Shown here piece after piece: positions 1 to 7,319 of a stretch of DNA of 64,000 nt. The stretch is from assembly GCF_001618955.1 (NCBI RefSeq), contig NZ_LVYV01000053.1, positions 248,001 through 312,000 on the forward strand. Reading direction: 5' to 3'. The stretch is from Tardiphaga robiniae (GTDB lineage: Bacteria > Pseudomonadota > Alphaproteobacteria > Rhizobiales > Xanthobacteraceae). The notes beneath the pieces were generated by a model, which did no database searches, was not told the DNA's origin, and worked only from the letters and a program-made list of their open reading frames with translations. Made by a program: the position numbers and the translations under genes. Each line of letters starts with the position of its first letter. The stretch's first letter is position 1.

Positions 1-504
1 CATATTCACTACTAGGGATCCATCCATTTGCAGATTCGGCTCCGCAAATTTTATGACGATATGGGCAAGACGAGCCTCAAGGCCGTGAAGAATTACCTCT
101 TCCAGATGCTCGCTCGTCCATCTCAGGCGGGCGCATAACAAATCAATGAACTTGGCAGCCAAAGCCGGCTCGGTTCTAACCAGGGGGATCAGATCGCGCC
201 GCGCAATTCCCCAGATTTCACAATCGCTGTTTGCAATTGCATCCGTTGTTCGGTCGAGGCCATCCAAAACAGCAATCTCGCCAAATGTCTGACCGGCACC
301 GATCAGATTTAACACCGCGCTCTTACCGTCAGGAGAGGATGTACACATCCTCACCGAGCCTTCCACAACTCCGAACAGGCACGTCCCAGGGTCTCCGCGT
401 CGAAAAATGTAGTCTCCGCGTTCGAAGGTCTGGAAAGACGCGCGGTGAAACAGCTGGGTAATCGTCTCTGGCGCAAGGTCGCTGAAGATCGCGTTCATGC
501 GCAT
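1..504 (-). CDS. Crp/Fnr-family regulator, C-terminus beyond window
   Basis: The minus strand reads from ATG at 504 through the window edge without a stop. The 168 visible residues are a cyclic-nucleotide-binding beta-roll; the HTH expected after it lies outside. The phosphate-binding cassette is clear: F74-G75-E76-I and R85-T86, matching the G-E...R-[ST] pattern of cAMP-binding Crp proteins, and the long dimerisation helix begins near residue 115. The gene is the last visible member of a minus-strand series containing an adenylate cyclase, which makes a cAMP effector plausible (inference). The start is uncertain: the frame stays open upstream, with GTG codons at 549 and 573, so the protein may be 15-23 residues longer. 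DNA-binding specificity cannot be judged without the HTH. Confidence 0.8.
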   Translation of the reverse strand, partial: MRMNAIFSDLAPETITQLFHRASFQTFERGDYIFRRGDPGTCLFGVVEGSVRMCTSSPDGKSAVLNLIGAGQTFGEIAVLDGLDRTTDAIANSDCEIWGIARRDLIPLVRTEPALAAKFIDLLCARLRWTSEHLEEVILHGLEARLAHIVIKFAEPNLQMDGSLVVNM

Positions 505-583
505 TGCCGCCTGACGGCTCGCTGAGCTCGCTGCCTTCGCTTTCGACACCGCGATGTCCCCTGTGCTCCACACGGGTCCAAAA

Positions 584-2578
584 TCAAGGTCTGTTTGGAC
601 GTCCGCACCGATCGAGCCGGCCAGCCCCGATCCGCACGGCCAATGGTGAGCCGGGACCTGGCGCCTTTGTGTCTCCTGTTTTCGCGATGCGCTGTACGTC
701 CAGACGATCGCAAGCAAGCTGCGAGATCATCAATTCCGAGATCAACCGTGTCACCTGCGGAGCCGCGACACTTGTCCCATTCATCATCACAACAGATCCG
801 CTGCGCGTACCCGCGGCAAGCAAATTCCTGTGTACTGGCGACTCGTCTCCAACTGCCGACACATCGGGGCTTCGGATTGGGGACGCGCCATTTGTGGTCG
901 TGCGCCCTCCAGCTCCCGAATACTCACTGACGGCTTTGTCACTGCGAAGATAAGCACCCACGACGATTGCGTGCGTCCCTGTTGCCAACGCGTTGATCGT
1001 ACTTTCCCTCCGGACCGGGCTGGAGCCCCTGTCATCTTGCTCCGGTCGCCCGGCAAGATCGAAGCGCACGTAATTCTCGTCTTCAAGCCGAGATTGTCGC
1101 CCTGACAACGGATAGCCAAATGGCGTGTCGCCGCGCTGAACCCAGACATCGACTGTCGTGGCTACCCCTTTGTTTTTGAGTTCGATCAGCCACGTCCCGG
1201 ACGGCGCAGTCAACGAGGGCATTGCGAGATCAGCCGTGGGGGCCATAGCAAGGAGTATCTGCGATCGCTCCCCGACTGCAGTATAGTATTTCGCGAAAAA
1301 CCGGAGCTGGCCTGATATGCGCCACTGCCAGTTCTGGTTAGCCCCAATCCAAGGGCTGCGCTGGTTCGTCGGGGTGGTAATCCTGATGGCGATTTCGGGC
1401 TGGGACTTCTCTGTTGCCTGTTTGGGCAGCCACAGCTCCATAAAGCTGTTGGCTTTATTGTCGGGCTGCACGCGCCACCGCAAGCGCTTGGGCAGCTGGC
1501 CAGGGACTGATGCCTGAGACAGTTCGACCAAGGCATGACATCGCGCCAGATAGTGATTTCCGGCTGGCAGAACGACCCTGAGCGGCGCGGTGCGTGACGC
1601 TATCAACTGATCGATCGCAGCTTCCAGCTGTGACGTACCATCGTGCGGGCCGGCAATGGTCCCATAACTCAAATTGATGACCACAGGGATCGGCCCCGTT
1701 CCCTCGGCGGCGGAGATCTGATCCGCACGACTGAGCACATAGGAGATGGCGGCGTAGACATTCGGAGTCAGGAATGCGCCCGACGTCTCCTCTGTCACCC
1801 ACTTCGGCAATTGAACGCCGATGATATAGGGAAGGTTGGGATCTTCGGGAACCGCATGTTTCGGGTCGAGCCCGCAAGCGATATCCATGACGTGCGTACC
1901 GTGCTTGGCGCGGCGAGCAGCCAGATTCTGGCCGGCCAACCGATAGAACTCATCCTCATCCAGCAATCCAGTATGCGTGCAGGACGCCAGCAGCTGATTG
2001 ATCTCGTTCTCCTGCAACTCGCGTCCCCAGCCGAATCCGGCCGGCCGGCCTGTATTTGTGTGATCGTCCTGGTTCCAGAAATACTTCACCCGCGATCGGC
2101 CATCCTGAAAGCGGAATCTCTCATGGGCGAACGCCAATCCGTCATCGATGATCGCGACAATTGCCCGCCGCGACGGACTCGCGGCAAGCAACGACTGCTC
2201 GATCGGTTCAGTTCTCTCGAACAGATTCGTCGTCGGCGTTCCAAGCTCGATTCGATTGATCGAGGACAGTAGGGACGCAAACTGTTTGGCGTCACCGCGC
2301 GATACCTTGCCGGAAACAAATGCGGAAAGAGCCTCCCGTCTCGCAATCGCCATACAGCATGTTAGGTCGGCACCTCTCAGCGAGGGTGGCGCCTCCTGAT
2401 AGACCGCGGGAATTCGAATGACCTGATCTAGCCCCGAGCGCATGACGGAACGGGCAAGGACTTCCGCTGGTCCATCAAGCTCCAACAAGACCCAGAACCA
2501 CTCACCCGGGAGATAAGCGAACTCGGTCAGCACTGCCCATTCGAGATAAGGTGAAACTCGCTTCCGTTGTTCTGCCAT
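584..2578 (-). CDS. Subtilisin-like (S8) serine peptidase, no signal peptide
   Basis: A 664-residue subtilase. The triad is visible: Asp145 in AIIDDG, His226 in HGTHV and Ser603 in GTSVAAP, with the oxyanion Asn in LPAGN. About 135 residues precede the catalytic domain and start directly with a charged stretch (AEQRKR); there is no signal peptide or transmembrane segment, so a cytosolic location is likely. Between His and Ser is a long insert including a beta-rich segment (LRWRVQPDNK... to about residue 490), larger than in compact subtilisins. The ATG at 2578 is preferred over the in-frame GTG at 2587 because GAGG lies 8 bases before it. It sits 47 bases after the PAP2-like gene and just before the Crp gene. 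Substrate is unknown; a role in regulated intracellular proteolysis is only an inference from context. Confidence 0.85.
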   Translation of the reverse strand: MAEQRKRVSPYLEWAVLTEFAYLPGEWFWVLLELDGPAEVLARSVMRSGLDQVIRIPAVYQEAPPSLRGADLTCCMAIARREALSAFVSGKVSRGDAKQFASLLSSINRIELGTPTTNLFERTEPIEQSLLAASPSRRAIVAIIDDGLAFAHERFRFQDGRSRVKYFWNQDDHTNTGRPAGFGWGRELQENEINQLLASCTHTGLLDEDEFYRLAGQNLAARRAKHGTHVMDIACGLDPKHAVPEDPNLPYIIGVQLPKWVTEETSGAFLTPNVYAAISYVLSRADQISAAEGTGPIPVVINLSYGTIAGPHDGTSQLEAAIDQLIASRTAPLRVVLPAGNHYLARCHALVELSQASVPGQLPKRLRWRVQPDNKANSFMELWLPKQATEKSQPEIAIRITTPTNQRSPWIGANQNWQWRISGQLRFFAKYYTAVGERSQILLAMAPTADLAMPSLTAPSGTWLIELKNKGVATTVDVWVQRGDTPFGYPLSGRQSRLEDENYVRFDLAGRPEQDDRGSSPVRRESTINALATGTHAIVVGAYLRSDKAVSEYSGAGGRTTTNGASPIRSPDVSAVGDESPVHRNLLAAGTRSGSVVMMNGTSVAAPQVTRLISELMISQLACDRLDVQRIAKTGDTKAPGPGSPLAVRIGAGRLDRCGRPNRP

Positions 2579-2625
2579 AACGCACACCTCGCGAATGCGA
2601 TCGCCCTACCGCCATTTCCCAGCAG

Positions 2626-3819
2626 CTACTTCACCTCTGTAAGCGCCGCGTCCCACAGCCACTTCATAATCGGTGATACAGCTGGCGGCGTGGAGGCGAG
2701 CAGATCGACATAGGGCGGATCGATCAGGGGGCTCAGCTTTTCCTGTCCGTTTGCTGGATTATAGAAATCATGGAAATTGAAGTCCTGAGTAGCTCCGTAT
2801 CGCCCGCCGTCAAAACGCCAGGCGTTGAACCTCGGCCCACCTTTCGCCCGCAGAATGAAATAGCGGGCAAGTGATAGTCCAAGCACCTGACCGGCCGCAG
2901 TGTCGACCGGGAAATGGACACCCGCCACTGTGCGGTTGACCGCGATGCGTGCCGCCTGTCGCATCAACTGCTCACCTAGTCTCGGTTCGCGCCCGTACAG
3001 CTCCCACAGGATGCGCGCAATCATGTGATTTTCGGTTGAATGACCGCTCGGAAATGTCCCGTGGCCCGGCGTCAGAATGATTGGTTGAACCTGAGACGAC
3101 AGCTCATAGGGTCGCCAGCACGCCAGAGCATGCTTGATGCGCATTTCCACCGCGGTCGCAAACCGAAGTGCAGCATCGAGCAGCTCGATCGTCTTCTTGG
3201 TGCGATCCGGATGCAAGTTCACGACCGAACTCCAGAACGCATATTGAGGGCCGAGTTGGGTCGCTATTTCCGAAACACGATCCTCGCGAAGATCGGAGTA
3301 TTGATCCAGAAAATCCAGCTGGCCTTTGAAAGTGTCGACCGGCGGGCGAATCAAAGTCGCAATCCGGCTCGATTTCGCTTTGGGGGATGGATCTGTCGCT
3401 GTGGTTTGAACGTGGAACTGCCAGACCGTGACCGACTTTTCGCTCGGTGTCCGGGAGACGTTCTTGCCCTGATGCTTGTAGCTGAATCTCTCTGAGTGGC
3501 TTGTAAAATGGAGGTGCGACAGCAGTTCGAAGTCGATGACCGCCGCCCGTACCCACGGCTCCCAGAGCGCGAGGTTCTTCTTGTCGTCCAGCGCACGTGG
3601 CGAGCGATTGACGGTCTGACCGAGCCAACTTCCGACGATACCATCGCGGTGCTTGACGAGTGCATCGGCAACCAGCGGTGACCCATAACTGCCGTAGGGC
3701 CCGGCTCCAGCACCGCCCGCGCCTCCGGCGCCTCCGGCGCCTCCCGCTCCCCCGGCACCACCGGCGCCGCCTGCGCCCCCCGCACCTCCTGCGCCGCCTT
3801 CAGGACCCATCGTGCACAT
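2626..3819 (-). CDS. PAP2 / vanadium-haloperoxidase-fold phosphatase-like protein with Gly-Gly-Ala N-terminus
   Basis: A 397-residue protein with all three PAP2-superfamily signatures: K229-x6-R236-P237, P257-S258-G259-H260, and R296-x5-H302-x3-D306. These residues bind phosphate (acid phosphatases) or vanadate (haloperoxidases). The family usually has S before the R of motif 3; here it is N295, as in several haloperoxidase-like members. I see no transmembrane helices, so it resembles the soluble haloperoxidase-like branch more than membrane lipid phosphatases. Residues 8-37 are ten perfect Gly-Gly-Ala units, followed by PYGSYGS. No N-terminal signal peptide is evident. The ATG at 3819 has GGGAG 7 bases upstream, 18 bases after the cyclase stop, so co-transcription is likely. 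Phosphatase or haloperoxidase activity cannot be separated by inspection. Confidence 0.8.
   Translation of the reverse strand: MCTMGPEGGAGGAGGAGGAGGAGGAGGAGGAGGAGGAGAGPYGSYGSPLVADALVKHRDGIVGSWLGQTVNRSPRALDDKKNLALWEPWVRAAVIDFELLSHLHFTSHSERFSYKHQGKNVSRTPSEKSVTVWQFHVQTTATDPSPKAKSSRIATLIRPPVDTFKGQLDFLDQYSDLREDRVSEIATQLGPQYAFWSSVVNLHPDRTKKTIELLDAALRFATAVEMRIKHALACWRPYELSSQVQPIILTPGHGTFPSGHSTENHMIARILWELYGREPRLGEQLMRQAARIAVNRTVAGVHFPVDTAAGQVLGLSLARYFILRAKGGPRFNAWRFDGGRYGATQDFNFHDFYNPANGQEKLSPLIDPPYVDLLASTPPAVSPIMKWLWDAALTEVK
3709..3798 (-). repeat. In-frame (Gly-Gly-Ala)x10 coding repeat
   Basis: Ten 9-bp units encode GGA repeats at residues 8-37 of the PAP2-like protein. Units use different synonymous codons (GGC GGC GCA, GGA GGT GCG, GGG GGC GCA, GGT GGT GCC and others); only the units at 3727-3744 are close to identical. 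The tract is therefore conserved at peptide level, not a fresh slippage product. Confidence 0.85.
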
Positions 3820-3837
3820 GTTTTCGCTCCCGTTCTG

Positions 3838-5625
3838 CTAATTCGGTACGCCAGCTCCCTGCAATGCGCTCGACCAGATGCGGCCGGTTTCATATCCCCC
3901 ACTGGGGTGACGCTCGCGATATTTCGCGACCGTCAGGCCCGGCTCGAGTTTCATCAGTTCGGTCACCGTCTTGCGCGCCTCTTGCTGAAGGCCGAGTTGC
4001 CATTGCGCGATCGCCAGCGCGCGAAACGTGGATGTATGCGTGCGATTTGCGCGCAACGAACGGTTCGCAAGATCGATGGCGCGCTTGAATTGCCCGGCGG
4101 AGAGCGCAGCCGTTGCGGCCAGGGAATCGTAGAAATATCTGTGAGGGTCCAGCGGCGACAGTTTCAGCGCGTGCTCGGTGTGTTCGACTGCCGACTTTCC
4201 TGCATCCTTGAAGGCGAGAAGCGTTCCCTTTAGCAGCCACGCCATCGCATCGTTGGGATTGACGCGCAGCGCGAGGTCATACTGCTCCTGCGCGACGTCA
4301 AATTGTTTCAGCAGATTGGTATGAGCAAAGCCCATAACCACCAGCGCGAGGGAACAACGCGGATCGGCACTCAGCGCTCGCCGCCCGCAATCGAGCGCCA
4401 GTTGCGTGTCCGCACTCCGGTCATCGGTCCATCCCTGCTGGACCCGCAATATGTGCCACTTGGCCATCCATGCCCATGGTACGGCCTGCCGGGGCATACG
4501 CTCGGTCAGGACCTGGAGCATCTGACGCGACCTGTCAAAATCCTGCACCGAAAGGCGATGCATGAGCGCAATCGCCCCCATCAACAACGTATAGCTCTCG
4601 ACGGTCGGGAGTGATTGCGACTGTGCACGTTCAAGCTCGCGCGCCATAATCGCCAGGCTGACCGCCGTCACAATGCCCGCGACGGCGCCGTCCTTTCCGC
4701 TGATCAAAGCTGTCGCGCTACAAACAAACGAGTCAGACCAAACGATCGTCAGATTCGACGACGATGCCAGTTCGAGATTCATCCGCAGCTTGCTTCCGGC
4801 CTTGCGATAAGAGCCCGACAGAACGTAGTTCGCCGTCAAATAACTGCTGATCTCCTCGACCGAACTATCCCGCCCGCGAAAGACAGACGTCGACAGGCGC
4901 GAGATGACGTTCAGCTCCGATGAGCGCGACAGCGCGGATATGACTTCGTCGGCGAGCACTTCGCCAATGACCCGATGTTCCGGACCATCATCCAGCCCGG
5001 CAAAAGGCACGACCGCGACAGTGGGGCGCAACTTCGGCATTGATACAGCACCTGGCTCGATCACGGGTCGCGGCCCCGGTGGGCCGATACGATACGCTCG
5101 AACGGGTTCATGCACATGTTTAAGGTAACAAGCTCCCAAATCCTCGACGTCGGCATCCAATACGGGCACGAGCTGGTCGCGAACATCGGCCGATACGACA
5201 ATTTCCCCCGGCCCCGCTAAACCTGTGAGCCGGGCTGCAAGGTTAACGTCAGCCCCGTAAACATCGTGCTCGTCAGCAAGGAGATGACCGACGTGAGCTC
5301 CTTCACGGACGAGGATATACTGATCTGGCGGAACGCCTTCATTGATGCCCGCACACGCATTCTGAACTGCAAAGGCAGCTTTCACTGCGAGGGAAGATTG
5401 AGGGAATTCCATCAGGAGCCCATCCCCAAGGCTCTTTACAAGCCGCCCCTCGAACCGCGGCAGGATATCTTCATCTACCGTTTTAACGAGTTTACGCCAT
5501 CGCTGTACGGTGCTGGCCTCGTTCTCTTCCATCAGTCGCACGGACTCGACCACGTCCACGAAGAGCAGTGTGCGCACCACCCATTCCGGATTCTCGAATG
5601 CGAGTGAAGCGCTTGATCTAACCAT
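3838..5625 (-). CDS. Class III adenylate cyclase with TolB-like and TPR regions
   Basis: A 595-residue protein. Residues 18-180 are a class III cyclase homology domain: metal-binding Asp24 (LLFVDVVES) and Asp68 (KSLGDG), adenine-specifying Lys64 and Asp126, and transition-state Asn128 and Arg132 (NLAAR). The Lys/Asp pair predicts ATP, not GTP, as substrate, giving cAMP. Residues about 200-330 (PTVAVVPFAGLDD...) resemble the TolB-like domain that follows such cyclases in rhizobia, and the remainder (about 345-580) is helical TPR-type sequence (for example the stretch around NPNDAMAWLLKGTLLAF). There is no transmembrane segment, so it is probably cytosolic with sensing through the TPR region. 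It is the first gene of the minus-strand cassette ending in the Crp gene. The RBS is weak; ATG 5625 is the first good start. Confidence 0.88.
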   Translation of the reverse strand: MVRSSASLAFENPEWVVRTLLFVDVVESVRLMEENEASTVQRWRKLVKTVDEDILPRFEGRLVKSLGDGLLMEFPQSSLAVKAAFAVQNACAGINEGVPPDQYILVREGAHVGHLLADEHDVYGADVNLAARLTGLAGPGEIVVSADVRDQLVPVLDADVEDLGACYLKHVHEPVRAYRIGPPGPRPVIEPGAVSMPKLRPTVAVVPFAGLDDGPEHRVIGEVLADEVISALSRSSELNVISRLSTSVFRGRDSSVEEISSYLTANYVLSGSYRKAGSKLRMNLELASSSNLTIVWSDSFVCSATALISGKDGAVAGIVTAVSLAIMARELERAQSQSLPTVESYTLLMGAIALMHRLSVQDFDRSRQMLQVLTERMPRQAVPWAWMAKWHILRVQQGWTDDRSADTQLALDCGRRALSADPRCSLALVVMGFAHTNLLKQFDVAQEQYDLALRVNPNDAMAWLLKGTLLAFKDAGKSAVEHTEHALKLSPLDPHRYFYDSLAATAALSAGQFKRAIDLANRSLRANRTHTSTFRALAIAQWQLGLQQEARKTVTELMKLEPGLTVAKYRERHPSGGYETGRIWSSALQGAGVPN

Positions 5626-5658
5626 CAGCCACGCTGGTCACTGTTCTGATCTGCACTC

Positions 5659-5678
5659 TTGTGCACTAATGCGCACAA
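5659..5678. promoter_or_regulatory. Inverted repeat upstream of cyclase gene
   Basis: Arms TTGTGC and GCACAA are separated by 8 bases, 33 bases upstream of the cyclase start codon. The position suits an operator. It is not a standard Crp site (TGTGA-N6-TCACA) or FixK/FNR site (TTG-N8-CAA), so the binding protein is unknown. Confidence 0.35.
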
Positions 5679-5774
5679 ATTCAGTATCACGGGCGGATCG
5701 CACTCAATTTTGCCCGCCAAGAACTTGTTAGCTAGACTTGAACAACGGCGATTTCAGGACGCCGCTCCTGACAA

Positions 5775-6107
5775 CTAGATTGCGCCCACATCGCCGCGTG
5801 ACTCGACTTCGATCCGCCAGCCGTTGTCTTCAATGCCTGCCGGACCGAATGGTGCTATCCCGATCATAGACCAGGAGTTCTTCAGCCGGCAACTGCGACC
5901 TGCGCGTAGCGATGGCGCCTCTGACCCTGACGACGTGTGCATATCGTTAAAGCCTGAAACGATTTGCTTCACGATGGCAGGGACTGCGGCGCTCTGCGCA
6001 ACCACGATCGCACACATGAGGACGACGCAAATCAGTCCGGCCCTGATCATCAAGCGGTGGTATAATCGACGATAGGATTGCTCCAGTTCATCTTCCGATG
6101 CACTCAT
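5775..6107 (-). CDS. Small single-pass membrane protein, unknown function
   Basis: A 110-residue protein of no family I recognise. A charged N-terminus (SASEDELEQSYRRLYHRLMIR) precedes one hydrophobic helix (about residues 22-44, AGLICVVLMCAIVVAQ...). The remaining 65 residues are polar, with two Cys or fewer and no repeat. The ATG at 6107 is chosen over an in-frame upstream start at 6128 because GGAGG sits 6 bases before it. It is on the same strand as the cyclase cassette, 149 bases upstream, so it may or may not share a promoter. The region 6108-6326 holds no recognisable gene. Confidence 0.6.
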   Translation of the reverse strand: MSASEDELEQSYRRLYHRLMIRAGLICVVLMCAIVVAQSAAVPAIVKQIVSGFNDMHTSSGSEAPSLRAGRSCRLKNSWSMIGIAPFGPAGIEDNGWRIEVESRGDVGAI

Positions 6108-6326
6108 GATTGCCTCCAGATAAGGCACATAGCCTTACTGCGTCCCGCTGGAGGTGGATGTGACGAGCGTCACATCTCGGGATGATTTTGTCTGATTGCC
6201 GATGCTCTTGTCCGGCCTCGCCGTCCAACTGGAAGATAGTGTATCATGCTACGCGTGGCAGACGATTGGGTAGCAAGCGACGTTGCCGCAATTCGTCGGG
6301 ATGGAAAGTGAGTTCTGCAGGCTTCT

Positions 6327-7283
6327 TCAACTTCGAGGAAGCGCAGCGTACTCTTGGTCGTAGCTGGCGTAGGATTCCTTGAGCGTCGCCAGATTGAGCA
6401 GCATCGTCGCGACCGGCGCATTCGAATTGTCGAAGACTTCGGTGCGCACCCACAGGCTCTCGGTACGCTTGCTGCCGGACATCGCGACGACCTGGCGGTC
6501 TAAGCGGTAGTCTTCTCCAACGAACAGCGGACCTCGCAGCAACCGGATTTCCTGATCGGCGAACAAGCCGACTGACGGCCCCTTGACCGGCAGACGATCT
6601 TTCTTGCTGCCGTGCTGGAACAACACGCTGAGCATTTCCATCGGAATGATCGCGCGTCCCCATGGCGAGCTGCCTGCGCTCTCGGGCGCGTAATATGGCG
6701 ACGGCTCGGTGATGACCTTGAGCTTCTGTTCAAGCGAGAATGGATAGAGCTCGCCCATGTTCTGATCGAAATCCATCCGAACCGTCTGAGATGCGGTGGT
6801 CATGCCAAGCTTGATGTCGCGCAGGATGACGGCATCACTCAGCGGCTTCAGCTCGGTGAGTCGGATATCCAGGGCGGAGGCCGGCGCATCGATGCCGATC
6901 GACGCGCTGCCACGCAGCACTTCGGTGCCGTCGCGCTTCATCATTCGGATCGTTGCATAGTTGCCGCCGTCGGCCGGCTTCTCGACGATGGCCTGCACCT
7001 CTTCGCCCTCGAAAGCGGCGGCGCGGTAGTGTGCCGAGATGCAGCCGGTCTCGAACCACGCCTTGCCCCATAGCCGCTCGCAGAGTGGTGCGAACTGGCT
7101 GAAATGAGTCGGACCTTCGATGGTGCCACCCTTGAAGCCGAGCTTCTGCGCAGTGGCGTCGTCATGGATGGACGCATGCGAGTCGTAGGTTTGCCCATGC
7201 AGCATCTGGCGCGGCTGGCGCCACGGGCCGGTGAGCGCCTCTACAGTTTCTTCGATCGACGTATCGAATGCGGCTGATGTCAT
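6327..7283 (-). CDS. MaoC-like hot-dog dehydratase/hydratase
   Basis: A 318-residue protein of the MaoC/hot-dog enoyl-CoA hydratase type. The N-terminal half has the catalytic signature in the segment ASIHDDATAQKLGFKGG, with His40 and Asp42 in the H-x-D position and the following G-F-x-G-G-T loop that normally forms the acyl-CoA tunnel. A second hot-dog-like half (about residues 180-310) makes it a double-fold form like mesaconyl-CoA or other large MaoC hydratases. GGAGA lies 8 bases before ATG 7283. It follows the biotin carboxylase by 36 bases and is the last gene of the operon, so it most likely hydrates or dehydrates the carboxylated acyl-CoA. The exact substrate cannot be read from sequence. 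Confidence 0.75.
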   Translation of the reverse strand: MTSAAFDTSIEETVEALTGPWRQPRQMLHGQTYDSHASIHDDATAQKLGFKGGTIEGPTHFSQFAPLCERLWGKAWFETGCISAHYRAAAFEGEEVQAIVEKPADGGNYATIRMMKRDGTEVLRGSASIGIDAPASALDIRLTELKPLSDAVILRDIKLGMTTASQTVRMDFDQNMGELYPFSLEQKLKVITEPSPYYAPESAGSSPWGRAIIPMEMLSVLFQHGSKKDRLPVKGPSVGLFADQEIRLLRGPLFVGEDYRLDRQVVAMSGSKRTESLWVRTEVFDNSNAPVATMLLNLATLKESYASYDQEYAALPRS

Positions 7284-7319
7284 GGGAGTTCTCCGAAATA
7301 AGATGTCGGTTCGTTGTGG

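Noticed and set aside
5659-5678. Reading the dyad as a canonical Crp or FixK site
   Set aside because: Half-sites TGTGC and an 8-base spacer differ from TGTGA-N6-TCACA, and TTG and CAA are 14 bases apart, not 8.
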